Below, one piece after another: positions 1 to 6,489 of a stretch of 12,228 nucleotides of DNA. Under the pieces are notes generated by a model. That model saw only the letters and a list, made by a program, of their open reading frames with translations, did no database searches and had not been told where the DNA came from. The stretch comes from Burkholderiales bacterium. GTDB lineage: Bacteria; Pseudomonadota; Gammaproteobacteria; Burkholderiales; Burkholderiaceae_C. The position numbers and the translations under genes were made by a program. Location of the stretch: positions 1 to 12,228 of the forward strand of contig JABMMR010000241.1 in the NCBI GenBank assembly GCA_013205525.1. Direction: 5' to 3'. Positions within the stretch are counted from its first letter, which is position 1, and each line of letters starts with the position of its first letter.

Positions 1-500
1 ATCAGCAAAGTGAATTCAGTGGTGGTGAGTTCTGCCGTGCCTTTGCTGCCTGCGATTCGACTGGATGCGGTATGAATTTCAATGGCATGGGCCTCGGCCT
101 CATGCATAAGTTTCTCGTCAGAACCCGATTTCAACCGACGCGCCAAGGCGTTGACTGCACCTGTTAATTCATCAAACCCTACAGGTTTGGTGAGGTACAT
201 GTCTGCACCACTTTGATAGCCTGCCACTTTATCCTCGGTTTGGGCTTTGGCGGTCAAAATGATGATGCCCAACCCAGGTTGAACCTTGCGCAGGCGTTTG
301 GCCAAAGAAAATCCGTCTTCACCAGGAAGGGTGACATCGATAATTAACAATTCAAAGCGGTGGTCTTTAGCCTCTTCATCAAAAGCCTCGGCTGAATCTA
401 AGCCTTGCGCATGGTGCCCCAATTTTTTCAACACCTCAATCAAGCTGTGTTGCAAGGGGTGGTAGTCTTCGACCACCAAAATATTTAAAGCGTAAAACAA
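1..500 (-). CDS. OmpR/PhoB-family response regulator (3' end outside window)
   Basis: This is the receiver half of a two-component response regulator, a cytoplasmic transcription factor presumably phosphorylated by the kinase encoded just upstream. The visible 166 residues start MFYALNILVVEDYHP. They contain the acidic pair E11-D12, the phospho-acceptor D55 (IIDVTLPGEDGF), the switch threonine T83 (ILTAK) and the conserved lysine K105 (LTKP). After a linker of about 30 residues the sequence ELTTTEFTLL, just before the window edge, matches the opening of an OmpR-type winged-helix DNA-binding domain (usual form LTPTEFRLL). The start is inferred to be TTG at 500-498, with GAGG at 512-509 as the ribosome site at 8-base spacing; no in-frame ATG lies nearby. 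The gene overlaps the kinase 3' end by 16 bases, which suggests translational coupling. The regulon cannot be read from this window. Confidence 0.92.
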   Translation of the reverse strand, partial: MFYALNILVVEDYHPLQHSLIEVLKKLGHHAQGLDSAEAFDEEAKDHRFELLIIDVTLPGEDGFSLAKRLRKVQPGLGIIILTAKAQTEDKVAGYQSGADMYLTKPVGFDELTGAVNALARRLKSGSDEKLMHEAEAHAIEIHTASSRIAGSKGTAELTTTEFTLL

Positions 501-1858
501 AGTACAAACCTCACTTGTGTTGGACTGGGCTCATAGCGAATCGTGGCATTCAGCAAGGGCAAAGTTTTTTGTGTCAAGTAAAGACCTAAGCCGCTGCCAT
601 CCATGTTTTGAAAATGGCTTGAGCGGTAGTATTTGCTGAAAATCTTTTCCGCATCTGGCAAGCCTTTAAGCTTCACAGGGTTGCTGATGCTCAATTGCAG
701 TTGGTGGGGGCTGATTGGGTGTGACAGCATCAGCTCAACAGTTGAGTCTGGGGGACTGTATTTCAGCGCGTTATCTATCAAATTAGATACAACCATGTCG
801 AGCAAAATGGCATCCACATAAAGTGATGGCAGTTCGTGCACTTGTCTCATCACCCTGTGCCCTTGGGGGTGGAAGTGGCAAATTTCCTCAATCACATCCA
901 CCGCATCACACCACTCGGGATTGGGCGCAAACGCTTGGTTGTCCAGTTTGTCCATGAATACACAGCGCTCGAGCAAGGTTTTCATGTCCGTCAATGATTG
1001 GGTGGCGTGTCTGGCGGAGACCTGTTCCACCGAGGGGTCGCTCAATGCCAGTTTGAGTACCGCCATGGGGTTGCGCAATTGGTGCTCGAGCATGAGCAAC
1101 AAACGACTTTGCTCTAGTCTGAGGTTTTCAGCGTGATCTAACTCGATTTGAAGTTGAACCTCTTTCAGGTGAATTTGATGTGAAATGTCTTCTTCTACTT
1201 TAAGCAGTGACTCCAAATAATGGTTGTTGAAAACCATGGCACTCAGCATCAGTAAAACTCCTTGGACCATCAAGGTGTAGGACATGAACACATCATCTTC
1301 AAACAATGGCCTAGGGGTCAGAACCACGGTGTAGAGCACACGCACAATGACACAAGATGCATGAAGAAAGGTCAACAACTGGATCAGCTTAAGTTGACTG
1401 AATTTAAAGCATGGATCTAATCGTTTCATTTCCCAAGCAAGCCAAGCAATGCTTATGAACTGAAACACGCCGATCAGGGTCACGCGCTCGGGGAAAAATG
1501 CTGTACCAACGGGATAGACAAACTCCAGTAACAGGTTGAAAACAACCAGACCCCAACAGCCCCAGAGTACTATTTTGAGATTGATATCTCTATGCCAACT
1601 GCGAACGCTCAAAGGCAAAAAAATAAAAACGAAAGACAAAACGATTTCTGCAGCTGTGGCAAAACTCAGGGAGACCCAGACCGACAAGACGAACAAAAGT
1701 CCAGAAACCGCCAAGGCAAGCAAGGTGCCCAACCAATAAGGCCCGCTTAAATTCAACATGCGTTTGCCAAGGGGAGGCACAAAGGTCGACAGCAGACCTA
1801 AGCAAATCACTGTAGAAAGTAGATACAGCAGTTCGAAGGGAAAATAGTTTTGAGTCAA
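485..1858 (-). CDS. Membrane sensor histidine kinase with seven-helix sensor region
   Basis: This 457-residue sensor kinase autophosphorylates and passes phosphate to the overlapping downstream regulator. Residues 1-212 form about seven hydrophobic helices with only short loops (roughly 9-30, 42-65, 69-86, 95-115, 125-145, 158-182, 190-212), so there is no sizeable periplasmic sensor domain. A coiled coil (about 218-252) leads to the HisKA H-box LEHQLRNPM with H259. The HATPase domain has the N-box SNLIDNALKYSPP (N363) and the glycine loop GSGLGLYL (421-428). The usual G1 motif DxGxG is not present: the equivalent stretch reads ISNPVKLKGLPD (391-402), followed by KIFSKYYRS. The overall look resembles 7TMR-DISM-type kinases, an assignment made by resemblance only. 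The start is TTG at 1858-1856, with AAGG 8 bases upstream and no ATG before residue 34. A strong promoter lies about 50 bases upstream. Confidence 0.9.
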   Translation of the reverse strand: MTQNYFPFELLYLLSTVICLGLLSTFVPPLGKRMLNLSGPYWLGTLLALAVSGLLFVLSVWVSLSFATAAEIVLSFVFIFLPLSVRSWHRDINLKIVLWGCWGLVVFNLLLEFVYPVGTAFFPERVTLIGVFQFISIAWLAWEMKRLDPCFKFSQLKLIQLLTFLHASCVIVRVLYTVVLTPRPLFEDDVFMSYTLMVQGVLLMLSAMVFNNHYLESLLKVEEDISHQIHLKEVQLQIELDHAENLRLEQSRLLLMLEHQLRNPMAVLKLALSDPSVEQVSARHATQSLTDMKTLLERCVFMDKLDNQAFAPNPEWCDAVDVIEEICHFHPQGHRVMRQVHELPSLYVDAILLDMVVSNLIDNALKYSPPDSTVELMLSHPISPHQLQLSISNPVKLKGLPDAEKIFSKYYRSSHFQNMDGSGLGLYLTQKTLPLLNATIRYEPSPTQVRFVLCFTL

Positions 1859-1917
1859 CGAATTGGCCTTGGGCTGGTCGAAAAACTTAAATAAGATTTT
1901 TATTCGTATAAAAATAA

Positions 1918-1945
1918 ATTATGTCTTAAACAAAAACTTTGTCAA
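1918..1945 (-). promoter_or_regulatory. Sigma-70 promoter for the kinase-regulator operon
   Basis: Read on the minus strand, a perfect -35 box TTGACA (1945-1940) is followed after 16 bases by CATAAT (1923-1918), a one-mismatch -10 box. The flanks are very AT-rich, including upstream TAAAAATATAATTT, which could act as an UP element. Transcription would begin near 1911, giving a leader of about 50 bases before the kinase TTG start. No other candidate for this operon is as good. Confidence 0.72.
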
Positions 1946-2001
1946 TATTGTAAATTATATTTTTAGCCGACGGCTTTTCAATAGCCCCAGTTTCGAGCGC
2001 A

Positions 2002-2044
2002 TCAAGGTATTCATCGAATTCAAAACCATCGATGAATGCCTGGA
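2002..2044. repeat. Long hairpin-forming inverted repeat downstream of minE
   Basis: The arms GGTATTCATCGA (2006-2017) and TCGATGAATGCC (2029-2040) pair along 12 bases with one T-G wobble, around an 11-base loop. Pairing extends outward through 2005/2041 and, after one mismatch, through 2002-2003/2043-2044, for a stem of about 16 positions. It lies about 40 bases past the minE stop and before the kinase promoter, a position suited to ending or stabilising the min transcript. No T-run follows on either strand, so it is not a standard intrinsic terminator. Confidence 0.7.
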
Positions 2045-2082
2045 GTGGCGGGAATTTGCCCAAGTAAACGGGCACTTACGCT

Positions 2083-2343
2083 TTAGCGGGCGTCGGGTAA
2101 CTCGATTTTCACTTCCAGCACTTCTAGGTTGTCTTGGCGCTCCAAGTTGACCTTGATATCGGCTGGATTGATATTGACGTATTTGGCCAGCACCGCAATC
2201 AAATCGCGTTGCAAGTCGGGCAGGTAGTCGGGTTGATGGGCGCTTTTACCCGAGCGCTCGTGCGCCAAGATGATTTGCAAACGCTCTTTGGCGACGCTGG
2301 CGGTTTTTTTCTTTTCGCCAATCAGGAAAGACAAGAACGACAT
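2083..2343 (-). CDS. minE: MinE, cell division topological specificity factor
   Basis: MinE binds membrane-bound MinD, stimulates its ATPase and drives the pole-to-pole oscillation that keeps MinC inhibition away from midcell. The 86-residue product starts [15 protein letters not shown], the membrane-targeting N-terminus typical of betaproteobacterial MinE. It continues with the MinD-contact region [16 protein letters not shown] and the C-terminal topological specificity domain ([19 protein letters not shown] and onwards). The ATG at 2343-2341 is preferred over an in-frame upstream start that would add six residues: it matches family length and has GGAG 8 bases upstream. That ribosome site overlaps the end of minD, whose stop lies 4 bases upstream, so the two genes are likely translated together. 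It is the last gene of minCDE. Confidence 0.97.
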   Translation of the reverse strand: MSFLSFLIGEKKKTASVAKERLQIILAHERSGKSAHQPDYLPDLQRDLIAVLAKYVNINPADIKVNLERQDNLEVLEVKIELPDAR

Positions 2344-2347
2344 GGGC

Positions 2348-3163
2348 TTATCTCCGGCCAAACACGCGTTGCAGCAAGCCGGGTTTGACGGCTTCGGTAA
2401 AGCGCAAAGGCACGTCTTTGCCTAAAAAGCGGTCAATAACATCTTTATAGGCTTCGGCCACATCGCTTTTTTCCAGCAACACCGCAGGCAGGCCTTGGTT
2501 GGAGGCTTGCAAAACATCTTCCGATTCGGGAATCACGCCAATCAGGGGAATGCGCAATATGTCTTGGATATCTTCCAAAGACAGCATTTGGCCTTCTTGC
2601 ACACGGTTGGGGTTGTAGCGGGTGATCAGCAAATGTTCTTTGATGGGTTCTTGGCCTTCTATGGCTCTTAAGGTGCGGCTGCTGAGCATGCCCAAAATAC
2701 GGTCTGAGTCGCGCACCGAGGACACCTCGGGGTTGGTAACCACCAAAGCCTCATCGGCAAAGTGCATGGCCATCATCGCCCCGGTTTCAATACCCGCAGG
2801 GGAATCACACACAATAAAGTCAAAGCCCATGGTGGTGAGTTCTTGCAAAACACGCTGAACGCCCTCTTGCGTCAAGGCCTCTTTGTCACGTGTTTGAGAA
2901 GCCGCCAGTACGTACAGGTTGTCTGAATGCTTGTCTTTGATGAGCGCTTGGTTCAAGCTGGCTTCACCATTGATGACGTTGACAAAGTCGTAAACCACGC
3001 GTCGCTCACAACCCATGATGAGGTCCAAGTTACGCAGACCCACATCGAAGTCGATCACCACTGTTTTTTGCCCGCGCAGAGCCAAACCGGACGCAAAGCT
3101 GGCACTGGTGGTGGTCTTGCCCACGCCACCCTTACCTGAGGTCACCACGACTATTTTCGTCAT
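2348..3163 (-). CDS. minD: MinD, septum site-determining ATPase
   Basis: MinD is a ParA/MinD-family ATPase that dimerises on the inner membrane with ATP, recruits MinC to block FtsZ ring assembly, and is released by MinE. The 271-residue protein has the deviant Walker A motif GKGGVGKTT (10-18, signature lysine K11 and K16). It also has the switch I aspartate in [10 protein letters not shown] (D40), the Walker B-like [11 protein letters not shown] (D120), and a C-terminal amphipathic membrane-targeting tail ([12 protein letters not shown]). Length is normal for the family. The ATG start has AAGGA 9 bases upstream. It follows minC after a 70-base gap and precedes minE by 4 bases. All key residues are intact. 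Confidence 0.98.
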   Translation of the reverse strand: MTKIVVVTSGKGGVGKTTTSASFASGLALRGQKTVVIDFDVGLRNLDLIMGCERRVVYDFVNVINGEASLNQALIKDKHSDNLYVLAASQTRDKEALTQEGVQRVLQELTTMGFDFIVCDSPAGIETGAMMAMHFADEALVVTNPEVSSVRDSDRILGMLSSRTLRAIEGQEPIKEHLLITRYNPNRVQEGQMLSLEDIQDILRIPLIGVIPESEDVLQASNQGLPAVLLEKSDVAEAYKDVIDRFLGKDVPLRFTEAVKPGLLQRVFGRR

Positions 3164-3233
3164 CTAAAAAAATCCTTGGTTAAATTAAAACACTTGATCT
3201 GACAGTTATGCCAAAAACAGTGAAGCCAAGAGT

Positions 3234-3977
3234 TTACAAGGCAAGCATCACCAATTTATCGTTGGCCAACCAAACTTGTGCTGATTTGCCAGCCACCTCG
3301 GGGGGGAGGGGCAAGTCGCTGGTTCGGTAAACCCCTGCAATAGAGAGTAATTCTGCTTCCAAGCTGCTGGTAAAAATACGCGCCGTGGTGTCGCCTTTGG
3401 CGCCTGCAATGGCTTTGCCTCTCAAGGGTGCGTAGACGTGAATATGGCCATCGGCCATGATTTCCGCGCCTGGGTTGACCATGGCCAGCATGATCAAGTC
3501 GCGCCCTTTGGCATAAATATGCTGGCCCGAACGCAAAGGTTTATCTACCACCATGGCGCTGAGACTGTTTGCCACTTCTCGAACCACTTCACGCACCACT
3601 TCTACCTCGCGAGCCACCTCTTGGGTGGCTGCTGCTGCAGGCAAGACTCTGGCCTCGGTGGTGAGAAACAAACCTGCCAAAGTGGCGGCGGCTTCATGCG
3701 CTGGGTTGAGGGGGCGCAATGCCACGGGGTTCATGCGAAAACTTCGCAAGAGTTGCACCAAAGCGGGCAAGTCCAGTGGGCCGGCTTGGCTATCTAAATG
3801 CTGCAAGTCGATGAGCACAGGGTCGTTGTCGAAAAAGTCCGGCGTGTCGCCCAAGCGGGCTTGTAAATCTTGCGCCAGCACACTGACCTCAGCACTTTTC
3901 ACCACAAAAGACACCAAGGGCAAAGACGCGCTTTTGATCTCAAAAGAGAGGCTGTTGGCTGGGGTTCGGGTACTCAT
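3234..3977 (-). CDS. minC: MinC, septum site-determining inhibitor of FtsZ
   Basis: MinC, carried to the membrane by MinD, inhibits FtsZ polymerisation outside midcell. The 247-residue product has an N-terminal MinC_N domain (about 11-105, opening FEIKSASLPLVSFVVKS). A charged linker follows (about 111-140), then the C-terminal beta-helix MinD-binding domain (about 145-247) with the RSGQ motif (149-152) and the glycine-rich rungs of that fold. The linker has an unusual run of VREV-like units. ATG at 3977-3975 is chosen; an in-frame TTG at 3983-3981, closer to a possible AGG ribosome site, would add two residues and cannot be excluded. It is the first gene of minCDE, divergent from the membrane-protein pair starting at 4105. 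Confidence 0.95.
   Translation of the reverse strand: MSTRTPANSLSFEIKSASLPLVSFVVKSAEVSVLAQDLQARLGDTPDFFDNDPVLIDLQHLDSQAGPLDLPALVQLLRSFRMNPVALRPLNPAHEAAATLAGLFLTTEARVLPAAAATQEVAREVEVVREVVREVANSLSAMVVDKPLRSGQHIYAKGRDLIMLAMVNPGAEIMADGHIHVYAPLRGKAIAGAKGDTTARIFTSSLEAELLSIAGVYRTSDLPLPPEVAGKSAQVWLANDKLVMLAL
3571..3606 (-). repeat. minC: Degenerate 12-base tandem repeat inside minC
   Basis: Three consecutive 12-base units (3571-3582, 3583-3594, 3595-3606) each contain the core CCACTTC on the plus strand. In MinC they encode four-residue units of the type VREV within the interdomain linker (residues about 124-135). The repeat probably arose by local duplication and lengthens a charged helical linker. 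Confidence 0.6.
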
Positions 3978-4104
3978 ACGCAAGGGGACCTGGTAGGGGC
4001 GGCAGAAATTTGCTTAGGTGGCGACTTTACACGCTCACCTGCCGAGTCAGAGGCACGCACCTGAATTCCGTGACAATGATTGCCAGTGGATTGGGGAGTT
4101 TTGA
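3978..4104. promoter_or_regulatory. Divergent intergenic region between minC and the membrane-protein operon
   Basis: This 127-base spacer must hold the promoters for minCDE (leftward) and the 4105 gene (rightward). I could not identify a convincing -35/-10 pair in either direction. It contains an imperfect 15-base palindrome, TGACAATGATTGCCA (4071-4085, one mismatch between arms), a possible operator close to the rightward gene. GGGGAG at 4093-4098 is the ribosome site for that gene. Confidence 0.5.
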
Positions 4105-4608
4105 ATGGAGACAGCTGTTTGGTTGTTGCTTGCCTATTTTGGGGTGTTGAGCCTGTCGCTGGTGTTTCGCAAACGCACATTTCGCGGACCTTGGCTGTTT
4201 TTATTCCGCGCTTTTTTCCCCAATTGGCAGTTTTTCCATAAAGTAGGTTCTGTACCCCATTTATATATTCGTTACCAAGATGCCTTGGGCGCTTGGAGCG
4301 AGTGGCAATGGGTATATCCCCGAAGAACGAGGCATTGGGCGGACCTGTTCCACAACCCACAGGGCAATTTGCTGCTGGCCCAGCAAAATTTGGTTGACCA
4401 TTTGTCCAGCGATATCAAAGATTTGGGGGAGGGCGCGGATGCGCGCCCCTTGGTGAGTTACCAACTGGTGTGTCGATGGGCCGCACTGGCTGCGCGCTCG
4501 CAAGCTGGTCTTGGTCTGTACCAATTTGAATTGCGCCTAGAAGAACCCACCCCGCAAGGCTTCGCTGCAAGTCACACGGTGTTGCGCAGTCCGGAGTTGG
4601 CGCTGTGA
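4105..4608 (+). CDS. Uncharacterised protein with N-terminal membrane anchor
   Basis: I do not recognise a named family with certainty. The 167-residue product begins with a hydrophobic helix (about 4-21), followed by a basic stretch (FRKRTFRGP) and a second aromatic, partly hydrophobic stretch (LFLFRAFFPNWQFFHKVG, about 31-48). The remainder looks soluble and probably cytoplasmic, given the positive residues just after the first helix. It is rich in Trp, with the segments WSEWQWVYPRR and LFHNPQGNLLLAQQNLVDHL. There are no Cys pairs or obvious catalytic motifs. The ATG has GGGGAG 6 bases upstream. Its stop overlaps the GTG start of the next membrane-protein gene, so the two products probably work together. 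A guess at function would not be supported. Confidence 0.8.
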   Translation: METAVWLLLAYFGVLSLSLVFRKRTFRGPWLFLFRAFFPNWQFFHKVGSVPHLYIRYQDALGAWSEWQWVYPRRTRHWADLFHNPQGNLLLAQQNLVDHLSSDIKDLGEGADARPLVSYQLVCRWAALAARSQAGLGLYQFELRLEEPTPQGFAASHTVLRSPELAL

Positions 4609-5411
4609 CCGGCGACAGCTTGGTTCGCTGTCTTGAGGTTTTGTGTGGCCTGAGCTTGCTTATTCAAGTGGCCGAGTACCTGCGAATTGCGAGCAGCAGC
4701 GACCCGCAAGGCGTGTGGTCTTGGCCAGAGCAGCGAGCCGATATACCCACCAATCCCCCATTGTTCAGGCGACTTTTGGATGTGCTGTTTCAACCCACAG
4801 CCTATCGAGCCCAGCTGTGGTTGAGGGCGGTTTTGGCGGTGGTTTTGATGATCCAAGGTTCCAGTTTGCTGCTGATGTTGGCGCTTTTTGTGGGAACTTT
4901 GTTGTTGTTGGTGCGTTGGCGCGGTGCTTTCAATGGCGGCAGCGACTTCATGACCTTGGTGGCCGTCACCGGCATGTTGATTGCCCAAACAGTGGCTGTG
5001 TGGGCGGGCCACGGTCTTGGTTGGGCAATGGGCTTGTCGTACATCGCCATTTACACCCTCAGCTCTTATTTTGTTTCGGGGTGGATCAAGTTACTCCAGC
5101 CCGAATGGCGCAGTGGGCGGGCGCTGACATTGTTTCTTGATGGCGGTTTGTACGGACCGTTGCCCCCCAACAGCATGTTTCGTCGACCCAATGTGGCTTG
5201 GGCGTGCAGCTGGGCCTTTATTTTGTGGGAGGCGGTGTTTCCTTTGGTGTTACTTCAGGTCGAGTGGGCTCAGTTTTTTATATGTGTCGCTGTGGGTTTT
5301 CACTTCTTGGTGTTTTGGTTTTTTGGCTTAAACCGATTTTTTTGGGCCTGGGTGACCAACCTCACAGCGGTTTGGTTCTTTTGTGGCTGGGTAAAGAGTT
5401 TTTGGGGGTAA
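4605..5411 (+). CDS. Polytopic membrane protein, HTTM/DoxX-like
   Basis: This 268-residue integral inner-membrane protein has about six or seven hydrophobic helices (roughly 70-102, 116-135, 138-158, 201-220, 224-240, 243-263). Conserved-looking features are RGAFNGGSDFMTL (106-118) just before a helix, SGWIKLLQPEWRSGRAL (158-174) and a histidine in GFHFLVF (residue 233). This layout resembles the HTTM family, the membrane portion related to vitamin K-dependent gamma-carboxylase, and DoxX-like proteins. The resemblance is from memory of the pattern, not a search. The start is GTG, sharing GTGA with the stop of the preceding gene, with GGAG 8 bases upstream. Role and substrate are unknown; the partner is most likely the preceding anchored protein. 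Confidence 0.78.
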   Translation: MTGDSLVRCLEVLCGLSLLIQVAEYLRIASSSDPQGVWSWPEQRADIPTNPPLFRRLLDVLFQPTAYRAQLWLRAVLAVVLMIQGSSLLLMLALFVGTLLLLVRWRGAFNGGSDFMTLVAVTGMLIAQTVAVWAGHGLGWAMGLSYIAIYTLSSYFVSGWIKLLQPEWRSGRALTLFLDGGLYGPLPPNSMFRRPNVAWACSWAFILWEAVFPLVLLQVEWAQFFICVAVGFHFLVFWFFGLNRFFWAWVTNLTAVWFFCGWVKSFWG

Positions 5412-5454
5412 ACACCTTAAATTTTGAATACTTTATGTTAGATTTATAGGGGTT

Positions 5455-5483
5455 TTGAGTGTTTTTTTGCTTGAAACACTCAA
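5455..5483. repeat. Perfect 10-base inverted repeat overlapping the -35 region
   Basis: The arms TTGAGTGTTT (5455-5464) and AAACACTCAA (5474-5483) are exact complements around a 9-base loop containing a T-run. No T-run follows the stem on either strand, so a simple terminator is unlikely. The right arm covers part of the -35 box and spacer of the promoter at 5471-5499, which suits an operator, but a transcript-end hairpin for the upstream operon remains possible. Confidence 0.72.
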
Positions 5484-5499
5484 GTTCAGGGTCTAGAAT
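5471..5499 (+). promoter_or_regulatory. Sigma-70 promoter for the M23 peptidase-bactofilin operon
   Basis: TTGAAA (5471-5476) is separated by exactly 17 bases from TAGAAT (5494-5499); each hexamer is one mismatch from consensus. Transcription would start near 5506, about 35 bases ahead of the peptidase ATG at 5541. The -35 box lies within the inverted repeat at 5455-5483. Confidence 0.72.
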
Positions 5500-5540
5500 G
5501 GCGATCCTGACTCAGTACGGGTAATTTACGGGGACTCTTT

Positions 5541-6470
5541 ATGCAATTGATGTGGCTTTCAGGGCCCACAGGAAATGTCAGAACCATATCCATCACTCTT
5601 CGTAAGGTGTTGATGGCTTCTGCTATCGCAACGCTATTTTTACTGAGCGCAGGTTTCTTGTTGCATTTTGTGGGTTTCAAAATTGCGGTTGAATACAACC
5701 CAGACTTGGCGCGAAGCATTGGCGGCGTAACCACCGAGGCAGAGCAAAAGCGCATGGAGTCGGTGTACCGTGACCATTTGTCTCAGTTGCGTGAGTCCAT
5801 GCACACCACTGTGAATGAAATCCGACAGCTCGAGACCATGAAAAACCGTTTCATGGAAATAGCCACCCCTTCAGTTGTGCGCGACAAAATCAACCGTAAA
5901 GATGAAAACAAAGGCGGCCCCTTAATTGCCCCACGTCCCTTTTCTTCTTTTATTCGCCAGCCTTTGGGCATTGAGTTTGACCAAACCTTGCAAGAGTTTT
6001 TACAAACCCAAACAGCGGTATTGGATTTACGCGCCAACTGGGAAAAACAGCTTGAATGGCTGCATTCTTTGCCTACGGCCATGCCGATTCGTGGCGACTA
6101 CCGCATCACCAGCGGTTTTGGAATTCGCAACGATCCTTTCACCGGTGGCTTGGCCATGCACGAGGGCTTGGATTTCACCGCCCCTTCAGGCACCTTGGTG
6201 GTGTCCACCGCCCAAGGTACGGTCACCCGATCGGCTTGGGATGGCGGCTATGGAAATGTCATTGAAGTGCACCATGCTGAAGGCTTTTCCACCCGCTATG
6301 CTCACCTGAGCAAGCGCATTGCAAATGTTGGCGACGTGGTCGAGCGTGGCGCTGTGTTGGGTCAGGTTGGCAGTACCGGCCGATCCACAGGCCCGCACTT
6401 GCATTACGAAGTTTTTAACAAAGACAGGGTCATCAATCCTGTACAAGTCCTGCCTTTAGGATCGAGTTAA
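5541..6470 (+). CDS. M23-family peptidoglycan endopeptidase, membrane-anchored
   Basis: This is a zinc metallopeptidase of the LytM/M23 family, expected to cleave peptidoglycan cross-links in the periplasm. The 309-residue protein has a short cytoplasmic tail (1-22), one membrane helix (about 23-45), a probable coiled coil (about 64-105), a variable segment, and a C-terminal peptidase domain (about 185-305). The domain opens with ITSGFGIRNDPF. The zinc ligands are visible: H207 and D211 in MHEGLDF, and H288 in HLHYE. H255 (YAHLS) and H286 complete the usual active-site histidines, so it should be active. The ATG has GGGGA about 6-9 bases upstream. The bactofilin gene follows after 19 bases, which points to a shared role in cell-shape control. 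Confidence 0.93.
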   Translation: MQLMWLSGPTGNVRTISITLRKVLMASAIATLFLLSAGFLLHFVGFKIAVEYNPDLARSIGGVTTEAEQKRMESVYRDHLSQLRESMHTTVNEIRQLETMKNRFMEIATPSVVRDKINRKDENKGGPLIAPRPFSSFIRQPLGIEFDQTLQEFLQTQTAVLDLRANWEKQLEWLHSLPTAMPIRGDYRITSGFGIRNDPFTGGLAMHEGLDFTAPSGTLVVSTAQGTVTRSAWDGGYGNVIEVHHAEGFSTRYAHLSKRIANVGDVVERGAVLGQVGSTGRSTGPHLHYEVFNKDRVINPVQVLPLGSS

Positions 6471-6489
6471 CCCCTTACCGGAGCCTTCC

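Larger units (their letters stand above)
1859..2082. other. AT-rich intergenic region between minE and the kinase gene
   Basis: This 224-base gap separates two minus-strand operons. Its half nearer the kinase (about 1885-1975) is strikingly AT-rich compared with the rest of the window and carries the kinase promoter. Its half nearer minE has ordinary composition and carries a long hairpin. A plus-strand open frame crosses the gap into minE antisense, but it has no convincing start or ribosome site and is not called as a gene. No intrinsic terminator with a T-run was found for the min operon. Confidence 0.8.
5412..5540 (+). promoter_or_regulatory. Intergenic region between the membrane-protein pair and the peptidase gene
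   Basis: The 129-base gap begins AT-rich, then carries a perfect inverted repeat overlapping a good sigma-70 promoter for the peptidase-bactofilin genes. The ribosome site GGGGA lies just ahead of the 5541 ATG. There is no intrinsic terminator with a T-run after the upstream gene, so some read-through is possible. Confidence 0.65.

Noticed and set aside
1863-2150. Plus-strand open frame of 95 codons across the minE-kinase gap
   Set aside because: It has a TTG start without a ribosome site, a low-complexity AT-rich first half, and its end runs antisense into minE. No family features are visible.
3553-3996. 147-codon plus-strand frame antisense to minC
   Set aside because: It has a Ser/Ala/Lys-rich composition caused by the opposite-strand coding repeats, and no start signals or known motifs.
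5455-5483. Intrinsic terminator for the membrane-protein operon
   Set aside because: The stem is good, but neither strand has a T-run after it, and its right arm overlaps a strong promoter; it is kept only as an inverted repeat.
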